From assembly GCA_902780305.1 (NCBI GenBank), contig CACZFB010000013.1, forward strand, positions 1-39,454: a DNA stretch of 39,454 nt, in the 5' to 3' direction. The DNA comes from an uncultured Coriobacteriaceae bacterium (GTDB lineage: Bacteria; Actinomycetota; Coriobacteriia; Coriobacteriales; Atopobiaceae). The notes below the pieces were generated by a model. The model was not told the DNA's origin and did not search any database. It saw nothing but the letters and a program-made list of their open reading frames with translations. Shown one piece after another: positions 33,784-39,454 of the stretch (positions within the stretch are counted from its first letter, which is position 1; each line of letters starts with the position of its first letter). The translations under genes were made by a program, and so were the position numbers.

Positions 33784-35223
33784 ATGTCACTTGCCACCTA
33801 CCTACAAAAGGCCAAGAACTCGACCTACCTCAAGGCGGGCGTGTGGGCCATCGGCGCCGAGATACTTGTGCGAGCCGTCGCCTTTCTCGCCACGCCCATC
33901 TTTACACGCATCCTGCCCCAGGACGTGTACGGAGACGTGCGCACCTTCGAGTCGTGGCTCAACATCTGGGCGCCCCTGCTCTCGCTGGGCCTCTTTACCA
34001 ACATCGAGGTGGCCCAGTACCGCTACAAGGACCGGTTCGAGGAGTACACCGGCTCGGTCATGCTGCTCATCGTGCTGCTGGGGGCGGCATTTGGCTCCCT
34101 GGCCTTCCTGTTCCGGCAGCAGCTGTGCCAACTGCTCGACTACACGGGGGCCATGCTCGCCATCGTGGTGCTCTACAGCGCCTTCTACAGTTGCATTCTG
34201 GTACGCATGCGCTACCACCGCATTCGTCTGGCCTACAAGCGGGTGACCCTGCTTTCGATGCTCGCCTCGGTTCCCGCGCTCGTAATCGCGGTCGCCGCCT
34301 GCCTGTATGCCACCTCGCACGGCATAGACGGTCGCGCCCTGCTCGACGTGCGCGTGATCAGCTTCTACGCGCCCATCATTTGCATTGGTGCCGTGGTGTT
34401 CGTGCTGGTGGCGATGCGCAAAAAGGTGCGCCCCAACACCGGCTACTGGCGCTATGCCGTGCAGCAGTCCGCGCCGCTCATCATGTACCAAATCTCCCTG
34501 CAGATCCTCACCCAGTCGGACCGCATTATGGTCAAGTCCTTTGTGAGCTCCACCGCGGCCGCGATCTTCTCGGTCGCCACCACGGTAATCTACATCGTGG
34601 AGATCTTGCACCGCGGGTTTGAGTCCGCGTGGATTCCCTGGCTCTACGCGCGGCTGGACAAGCGCGACTTTGCGACGGCGGGCAAGGCGATCGTGCTGGT
34701 GATGGCCGGGTTCGCCGCCATCTTCGTGCCCGTGCTGCTTGCCGGCAAGGAGATAATCCTCGTGCTGGGCGGCTCCAAGTACCTGGACGCCATCTGGCTG
34801 CTTGGCCCCATGCTGGGCGGCGTGCTCTTCCAGTTCCTCATGCTCAAGCTTGCCGACATCGAAAAGTTCTACGACCGGAGCAGTGCCGTCGGCGTGATTA
34901 GCATTGCGATTGCGGGGGTCAATGTGGTGCTCAACTATGTGGCCATCCAGATGGGCGGCTACATGGCGGTCTCGTACACCACCATGATCTCGTACCTCGT
35001 TGCCGTGTGCCTGCACCTGCCCGTGGTCCGGCGCGTCGCGCCCGAGCTCACTCGCTACATACTGGTCGCGATGGCGGTATGCGGTGCGCTGGCGGCCCTG
35101 CTCGTGCTGGCGATGGGTGTCTATGCGCTTCCCAGCGTGCTGCGCTGGGCGCTGATTGCGGTGTTGGCGGCAACGGGCGCCGTCGTAGCGCTCCGTTTCC
35201 TGCGATCACGCGATGCCACGTAG
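33784..35223 (+). CDS. Second polysaccharide flippase (MOP superfamily)
   Basis: A 479-residue polytopic membrane protein. N-terminal GVWAIGAEILVRAVAFLATPIFTRILPQDVYGDV is a classic polysaccharide-transporter start, followed by about 12 hydrophobic segments and QILTQSDRIMVKSFVSSTAAAIFSVATTV. It differs in sequence from the flippase just upstream, so it is not a recent duplicate. AGGGGA precedes the ATG by four bases. Possible roles: a second lipid-linked unit, or a different polymer than the partner exports. GGGACAGTCCC locus 5 starts eight bases after the stop. Confidence 0.92.
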   Translation: MSLATYLQKAKNSTYLKAGVWAIGAEILVRAVAFLATPIFTRILPQDVYGDVRTFESWLNIWAPLLSLGLFTNIEVAQYRYKDRFEEYTGSVMLLIVLLGAAFGSLAFLFRQQLCQLLDYTGAMLAIVVLYSAFYSCILVRMRYHRIRLAYKRVTLLSMLASVPALVIAVAACLYATSHGIDGRALLDVRVISFYAPIICIGAVVFVLVAMRKKVRPNTGYWRYAVQQSAPLIMYQISLQILTQSDRIMVKSFVSSTAAAIFSVATTVIYIVEILHRGFESAWIPWLYARLDKRDFATAGKAIVLVMAGFAAIFVPVLLAGKEIILVLGGSKYLDAIWLLGPMLGGVLFQFLMLKLADIEKFYDRSSAVGVISIAIAGVNVVLNYVAIQMGGYMAVSYTTMISYLVAVCLHLPVVRRVAPELTRYILVAMAVCGALAALLVLAMGVYALPSVLRWALIAVLAATGAVVALRFLRSRDAT

Positions 35224-35230
35224 CGTCGTC

Positions 35231-35326
35231 GTTGTACGAAGGGGACAGTCCCCTGTACAAAAGGGACAGTCCCCTGTGCAAAAGGGACAGTCCCCTGTGT
35301 CCGGGGGACAGTCCCCTTTGTACAAC
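35231..35326. repeat. GGGACAGTCCC repeat, locus 5
   Basis: Four core units lie between outer arms GTTGTAC (35231-35237) and GTACAAC (35320-35326); the first three units are separated by TGTACAAAA or TGTGCAAAA. It lies between convergent gene ends (flippase at 35223 and GT2 at 35338). Confidence 0.93.
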
Positions 35327-35337
35327 AGGTGTTGTGG

Positions 35338-36294
35338 CTAATACTTACCGCAGATGAACGCCAGGCGCGTGGCGATTTCCTCCGCCACGGTGAGCTTGAG
35401 GCGATACGGATAGCGCGCCTTGCGCAGGCGGCGCTTTCCGAACTCCGAGTAATGGCCAAAAACGTCCAGGAACAGCCGGTCCTCGGGCTTGGTCATCTGG
35501 TCGTAGTAGAGCTGCCGGTAGAAGTCGGCCGCCTTGGCGGTACGCACGAAGAACGTGCCCTCCCTAAACTGCCGCAGGCGCGTCTTCCACAGCGCCAGCT
35601 TGCCCTTGCCCGTGGCGGTGATGGTGGCGTCGTGGCGCCGGTACTTGGCCGACTCGTAGTCGTCGTACACGTAGTTCGCACCCAAGCCGGCGGTCACGGC
35701 CCAAAGCCACGTGTCGGGACCACGCTCGCCGTATCCCGGCGGGAACGCAATCTCCTTCAGCGCATGGTTAAACAGCAGCGTAAAGCCCTGACCCAAGCCC
35801 GCGCCATAGTTGAAGAAGCATCGGCCCACGTTCATCTGCTCGATGGGCACGCAGGTGCGCCCATGGCCAATGCGGTTGAGCTCTCCGTCGCACACGGCGT
35901 AGTTCGCCGCATAGAGCGCAGGCTCGTCCTGGCCCAGCTCGGCAATCGTCGCCACGGCTCGCTCCACCTTTTGGGGCTCCCACACGTCGTCCTGGTCGCA
36001 AAACGCATAGTAGCTCGCCTGTGGGATGGTAAACAGAATCTGCCGAAAGGAATGTCCCGACCCCAGGTTGCCGAGGTCGTCCTCCACCAGATGAAAAGCG
36101 ATGCCGTCGAACTCCTGACCGCAATAGCGACGCACGATGTCGAGAGTGGCGTCGCTGGACCCGTCGTCGCGAATCCACACGTCAATGTTCTTGTAGGTCT
36201 GCGCGACGAGACTCTGAAGCTGCTCGTCCAGGTAGTCCGCGCCGTTGTAGGTCGTGAGGACAATCGAGACGGGCTCGTGCAAGGCGTTGGTCAT
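35338..36294 (-). CDS. Family 2 glycosyltransferase, rhamnosyltransferase-like
   Basis: A 318-residue soluble GT2 resembling the protein at 26196. VSIVLTTYNGADYLDEQLQSL, IRDDGSSDAT (about 42-51), GSGHSFRQIL and YYAFCDQDDVWEPQKV (DQDD, about 93) are visible, then GFTLLFNHAL and DTWLWAV in the acceptor half. It starts four bases after the rfbB stop, so the two form an operon; rfbB making the dTDP-rhamnose intermediate fits a rhamnosyl donor, which remains inference. The ATG at 36294 is preferred because earlier in-frame codons lie inside rfbB. Confidence 0.9.
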   Translation of the reverse strand: MTNALHEPVSIVLTTYNGADYLDEQLQSLVAQTYKNIDVWIRDDGSSDATLDIVRRYCGQEFDGIAFHLVEDDLGNLGSGHSFRQILFTIPQASYYAFCDQDDVWEPQKVERAVATIAELGQDEPALYAANYAVCDGELNRIGHGRTCVPIEQMNVGRCFFNYGAGLGQGFTLLFNHALKEIAFPPGYGERGPDTWLWAVTAGLGANYVYDDYESAKYRRHDATITATGKGKLALWKTRLRQFREGTFFVRTAKAADFYRQLYYDQMTKPEDRLFLDVFGHYSEFGKRRLRKARYPYRLKLTVAEEIATRLAFICGKY

Positions 36295-36298
36295 GGCG

Positions 36299-37402
36299 TT
36301 ACCGCCCCGCATACATGCGCTCGTAGTAGTCCTGGTAGGCACCCGAGGTGACGTTGGCAACCCACTCGGGGTTGTCCAGGTACCAACGGATGGTCTTCAC
36401 GATGCCCTCCTCGTAGGGGGTCTCGGGATACCAGCCCAGCTCCTCGCGGATCTTGTCGGGCGCCATGCCGTAGCGGCGATCGTGTCCGGCGCGGTCCTGG
36501 ACGTAGGTGATGAGGTCCTCGGTCACGGCGTCGTCGCCCGTGGCGCGGGCGACCTCGGCGATGATGGTCTTCACGATGTAGATGTTGGCGCGCTCGTTGT
36601 GGCCACCCACGTTGTACACCTCGCCCAGACGTCCCTCGCGCGCCACCATGTCGATGGCCTTGCAGTGGTCGTCCACGTACAGCCAGTCGCGCACGTTGAG
36701 GCCGTCGCCATACACGGGCAGCGACTTGTGGTGACGGGCGTTGTTGATCATCAGCGGGATGAGCTTCTCGGGGAACTGGTAGGGGCCGTAGTTGTTGGAG
36801 CAGCGCGTGATGACCGAGGGGAATCCGTAGGTGTCGTGGTAGGCCTTCACGAAGAGGTCCGCGGAGGTCTTCGAGGCGCTATAGGGGCTGTGCGGCGAGA
36901 GGGGCGTGTCCTCGCGGAAGTAGTCGGTGTGCTCGGGATCGGCGGGCGACCCGTCCGCGTTGAGCGCCTCCGGGATGGCTAGCGTGCCGTACACCTCGTC
37001 GGTGCCCACCTGCAGGTAGCGGTGTGCGCCGAAGCCGCCCTTGCCGTCATCCCACGCCGCACGACAGCAGTTGAGCATGTTGACCGTGCCCATAACGTTG
37101 GTGTCGGCAAAGATGCCGGGGTTCTCGATGGAGCGGTCCACGTGACTCTCGGCCGCAAAGTTAATAACGTAGTCGGGGTCATGCTCGGCGATCGCGGCCG
37201 CAACGGCCTTGGCGTCGCGGATGTCGGCGTGCACGAAGACGTAGCGCGGGTCGTCCTCGACCGAAGCCAGGTTCTCCAGGTTGCCCGCGTAGGTGAGGGC
37301 GTCGAGGTTCACGATGCGCACGTCGTCGTACTTGCGCAGCATGTACAGCACGAAGTTGGAGCCAATAAAGCCGGCACCGCCGGTTACGAGATACGTTTTC
37401 AT
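36299..37402 (-). CDS. rfbB: dTDP-glucose 4,6-dehydratase
   Basis: A 367-residue NAD-dependent extended SDR that makes dTDP-4-keto-6-deoxyglucose. YLVTGGAGFIGSNFVLYML (GxxGxxG), NFAAESHVDRSI, GTDEVYG, and PYSASKTSADLFVKAYHDTYG (YxxxK) and CSNNYGPYQFPEKLIPL are diagnostic of RfbB. The ATG at 37402 has GGGAG six bases upstream; the frame from 37444 covers the promoter. It is first gene of an operon with a GT2. The next pathway enzyme, rfbC, is 12 kb away on the same strand. Confidence 0.96.
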   Translation of the reverse strand: MKTYLVTGGAGFIGSNFVLYMLRKYDDVRIVNLDALTYAGNLENLASVEDDPRYVFVHADIRDAKAVAAAIAEHDPDYVINFAAESHVDRSIENPGIFADTNVMGTVNMLNCCRAAWDDGKGGFGAHRYLQVGTDEVYGTLAIPEALNADGSPADPEHTDYFREDTPLSPHSPYSASKTSADLFVKAYHDTYGFPSVITRCSNNYGPYQFPEKLIPLMINNARHHKSLPVYGDGLNVRDWLYVDDHCKAIDMVAREGRLGEVYNVGGHNERANIYIVKTIIAEVARATGDDAVTEDLITYVQDRAGHDRRYGMAPDKIREELGWYPETPYEEGIVKTIRWYLDNPEWVANVTSGAYQDYYERMYAGR

Positions 37403-37442
37403 AAAAAACTCCCTGAGTGGCAAGATGGTTAAAGCCATAAGC

Positions 37443-37448
37443 ATGATA
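37443..37448 (-). promoter_or_regulatory. Possible -10 box of the rfbB operon
   Basis: Minus-strand TATCAT, 40 bases before the rfbB ATG, with TGAAAA 17 bp upstream as a weak -35. Confidence 0.35.
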
Positions 37449-37475
37449 CAAGACCCACGTCGCGTTTTTCATCTG

Positions 37476-37484
37476 TGCTATCCT
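37476..37484 (+). promoter_or_regulatory. Extended -10 promoter for the GtrB-like gene
   Basis: TGC-TATCCT, about 31 bases before the GTG start at 37516. It leaves room for the GGAGGT ribosome binding site at 37502-37507. Divergent from the rfbB promoter. Confidence 0.5.
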
Positions 37485-37515
37485 ACTGCCACGCAATATA
37501 TGGAGGTATTACACA

Positions 37516-38496
37516 GTGAGCCAACACGAGCACATGCACCAGAGGCCCATCCTGTACGTCGTGGTGCCCTGCTACAACGAGGAGGAGGTACTGCCCGAGA
37601 CCTCCCGACGCCTGGAGGCGAAGCTGCGCTCGCTTATGGACGCAGACAAGATTGCGCGCGACAGCCGCGTGCTGCTGGCCAACGACGGAAGCCGCGACCG
37701 CACCTGGGAGCTCATCTGCGAGCTGCACGACGACCCGTCGCACGACGGCATCTTTACCGGCATCTCGCTCGCACACAACCGCGGCCACCAAAACGTGCTC
37801 TTTGCCGGACTCATGGCCGCCCTCGAGCGCGGCTGCGACATCTCGGTCTCCATGGACGCCGACCTGCAGGACGACATTGACGCCATCGACCAGATGGTGG
37901 ACGCCTACCTGGGCGGGGCCGACATCGTGTACGGCGTGCGCAACGACCGACAAACCGACTCGCGCTTTAAGCGCTGTACCGCCGAGGCGTTCTACAACGT
38001 GATGCGCCGCATGGGCACCGAGACCGTGCCCAACTCCGCCGACTTCCGCTTGATGGACGCCCGCGCGCTGGAGGCACTCTCGCTCTACGGCGAGACGAAC
38101 CTCTTTTTGCGCGGCATCGTCCCGTCGTTGGGCTTCGAGACCGCCGAGGTCTACTATCGCCGCGCCGAGCGCTTTGCCGGAGAGTCCAAGTACCCGCTTT
38201 CCAAGATGCTGTCGCTGGCCGTGGACGGCATCACCTCGTTCTCGGTAACCCCGTTGCGCATGGTGACGCTAGCCGGCATCGTGTTCGTGGCGATTGCGCT
38301 GCTCGTGCTCGTCTATGCGCTCGTCTCGCTGCTCTTTGGCACCACCGTAAGCGGCTGGACGAGCCTGCTCATCTCCATCTGGTTCGTCGGCGGGGCGCTT
38401 ATGCTGTCGCTGGGCATCGTGGGCGAGTACGTGGGCCGCATCTACATGGAGAGCAAGCACCGCCCACGCTACATCGTGGCCGAGGAACTCTCGTAG
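37516..38496 (+). CDS. Membrane-anchored family 2 glycosyltransferase (GtrB/ArnC-like)
   Basis: A 326-residue protein. The N-terminal GT-A domain shows LYVVVPCYNEEEVLPETS, LANDGSRDRT (about 53-62), SLAHNRGHQNVLFAGLMAAL and VSMDADLQDDIDAIDQM (DxD, about 115). The C-terminal part has two membrane helices (about 255-275 and 285-305) and a conserved RIYMESKHRPRYI tail. These proteins load a sugar onto undecaprenyl phosphate for use outside the membrane. GTG start at 37516, supported by GGAGGT eight bases upstream; a later ATG at 37534 lacks one. Single gene; the 29-bp hairpin repeat begins immediately after its stop. Confidence 0.93.
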   Translation: MSQHEHMHQRPILYVVVPCYNEEEVLPETSRRLEAKLRSLMDADKIARDSRVLLANDGSRDRTWELICELHDDPSHDGIFTGISLAHNRGHQNVLFAGLMAALERGCDISVSMDADLQDDIDAIDQMVDAYLGGADIVYGVRNDRQTDSRFKRCTAEAFYNVMRRMGTETVPNSADFRLMDARALEALSLYGETNLFLRGIVPSLGFETAEVYYRRAERFAGESKYPLSKMLSLAVDGITSFSVTPLRMVTLAGIVFVAIALLVLVYALVSLLFGTTVSGWTSLLISIWFVGGALMLSLGIVGEYVGRIYMESKHRPRYIVAEELS

Positions 38497-38525
38497 TGAG
38501 AAAAGGGGTTTGGCCCCTTTTCTCA
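38497..38525. repeat. 29-bp hairpin repeat, copy 3
   Basis: Identical in sequence and orientation to copy 1. It begins at the base directly after the TAG of the GtrB-like gene, so the hairpin forms at the transcript's 3' end. Confidence 0.92.
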
Positions 38526-38535
38526 CACGTCCGCC

Positions 38536-38607
38536 CTACATCCGTGCGACGATCTCGCCGAAGTTGGCCTCGAAGCCAGGAAGCGCCCTGGCAAACAACA
38601 CCAATAA
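38536..38607 (-). pseudogene. Possible C-terminal remnant of a lost gene
   Basis: On the minus strand a 23-codon open frame ends ARALPGFEANFGEIVARM and a TAG stop (38536-38538), after an in-frame TGA. The peptide looks like a protein C-terminus rather than random sequence, but no family is recognised. Very tentative. Confidence 0.2.
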
Positions 38608-38697
38608 TCAGACGGCCCCTTGCTTCTGAGGCCGCGGAACACTATTTCTGAGAAGGGCTTGGACTCTATGCTCGCTCTGCGACGCAGGACGCGGGCA

Positions 38698-39454
38698 TCA
38701 CGCCTCCTCGATGCGGCACGTGTGGCGCTTGGACTTGCGGTCGTAGGTTATGCCCACGAGCAGGATCGGCCCGCCCCAGTCGCGCAGGACGGCCGGGTAG
38801 TCGCGGTTGCGCGCCTGGGCGATAGCGGAGTCGGGCTTGCGGTCCCACTTGAGCTCGACCAGCAGCGCCGGCGACGGGTCGCCGCGCTTGGGCAGGTACA
38901 CCACGTCGGCGAGGCCGCGGCCGGAGGGCAGCTCCTCGACCGTCGCGTAGTGGTCCGCCGCCGCGATGTAGGCGGACTTGACCACCGCCCGCAGGGCCTG
39001 CTCGTTGTTGTAGAAGGCCGGCGCGCAGCCGTCGTCGTGGGCGCGCGCGACGCCTGCGGCCACGGCCTCCTCGTCGAGGTCCCACGTGGCCTCCAGCAGC
39101 GCGTCGCTCCCGCGCACGATGCGCGCGACCTCCGCATGGCGGCTCTCGGAGACGGCGTCGGTGAGCTCGGCTCGGACCTCCCCGTTGGGCACGCGGGCGG
39201 TGCGCGTCTCCGCGTCGTAGCAGAGGTAGCCCAGGTGGCACAGCAGCGTGAGGGCGTCGTCGGCGCTCGCCACGTCGTGGATGCTGTTCTCGAACTTGCC
39301 CGTGCGCACCGGGACGCGCGCGCCGCCGAGCGCCTGCACCACCGCCTGCTGCAGGCCGTCGAAGTCCAGGTCGACGTAGGTGCGCAGGGAGGCGAACGCC
39401 TCCGAGCTCGTCCAGTAGGGCCCGACCCGCCGGCGCTTGCAGGCGCGCATCACC
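38698..39454 (-). CDS. C-terminal part of an AAA-ATPase-like / PD-(D/E)XK nuclease-superfamily protein (cut by window edge)
   Basis: At least 251 residues; the frame is open to the window's last base, so the N-terminal part lies outside. WTSSEAFASLRTYVDLDFDGLQQAVVQAL and DALTLLCHLGYLCYD match the helical region following the ATPase domain in the AAA-ATPase_like/DUF1703 architecture. The C-terminal domain has GLADVVYLPKRGDPSPALLVELKWDR (Asp ... Glu-x-Lys) and a downstream Gln/Tyr-containing helix, the PD-(D/E)XK nuclease core. These proteins are abundant in anaerobes, often multicopy, with unknown function (DNA metabolism or defence suspected). Codon use is more extremely GC-rich than in the neighbouring genes. 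The Met codons at the edge should not be taken as the start. Confidence 0.75.
   Translation of the reverse strand, partial: VMRACKRRRVGPYWTSSEAFASLRTYVDLDFDGLQQAVVQALGGARVPVRTGKFENSIHDVASADDALTLLCHLGYLCYDAETRTARVPNGEVRAELTDAVSESRHAEVARIVRGSDALLEATWDLDEEAVAAGVARAHDDGCAPAFYNNEQALRAVVKSAYIAAADHYATVEELPSGRGLADVVYLPKRGDPSPALLVELKWDRKPDSAIAQARNRDYPAVLRDWGGPILLVGITYDRKSKRHTCRIEEA

Overview
The window looks like chromosomal DNA of a high-GC Gram-positive bacterium. It is most likely a member of the Coriobacteriia (Olsenella/Atopobiaceae-like). This is inferred from GC-rich codon use, GGAGG-type ribosome binding sites, the protein flavours (GlfT2-like transferase, MBG/ChW surface protein, DUF559-type nuclease) and the many short GC-rich intergenic palindromes. 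No species can be fixed by eye. No rRNA, tRNA, CRISPR array, transposase or phage gene was seen.

Layout. Positions 1-688 hold a perfect 38-bp palindrome and a two-gene cassette (hypothetical protein plus DUF4160 protein). Positions 861-8794 are mostly housekeeping and envelope genes: an M16C metalloprotease, a secreted coiled-coil/lysozyme-like protein, a universal stress protein, undecaprenyl-diphosphatase (uppP), glycerate kinase and deoC. From about 8865 to 38496 almost every gene serves cell-surface glycopolymer synthesis. (i) A GlfT2-like galactofuranosyltransferase, a very large multi-module GT2 protein and lgt form one minus-strand operon. (ii) A solitary DUF559-type nuclease-like gene follows. 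(iii) Then come a GT2 gene and a secreted beta-helix/MBG/ChW-repeat protein. (iv) rfbC plus a double-GT2 protein. (v) A four-gene plus-strand operon holds a DPM1-like GT, a DUF2304 membrane protein and two GT2s. (vi) LicD and a TagF/TagB-like polymerase are divergently transcribed. (vii) An SDR epimerase, an IspD/TarI-type cytidylyltransferase and a GT2 form an operon. (viii) Two Wzx-type flippases lie in tandem. (ix) rfbB and a GT2 follow, then a GtrB-like membrane GT. The right edge carries the C-terminal half of an AAA-ATPase/PD-(D/E)XK-type protein cut by the window.

Working together (inference): dTDP-rhamnose precursors (RfbB, RfbC) and other nucleotide sugars feed about ten glycosyltransferases. 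A galactofuranose-like polymer, CDP-alditol chemistry and LicD-type phospho-decoration are suggested by GlfT2, TagF, TarI and LicD homologues. Flippases export undecaprenyl-linked units and UppP recycles the carrier. No initiating phosphoglycosyltransferase, Wzy polymerase, RfbA, RfbD, UDP-galactopyranose mutase or LCP ligase is in the window, so they must be encoded elsewhere if the pathway is complete.

Between genes there are three distinct families of short palindromic or structured repeats: (a) a 29-bp TGAGAAAAGGGG hairpin, three identical copies; (b) a GGGAC(A/T)GTCCC family at five loci, three of them between convergent gene ends; (c) a 44-nt element with fixed internal spacing, four copies, all next to the DUF559-type gene. 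Two genes also appear to be transcribed as leaderless mRNAs. These repeats and the multi-module transferase with degenerate GT modules are the least ordinary features here.
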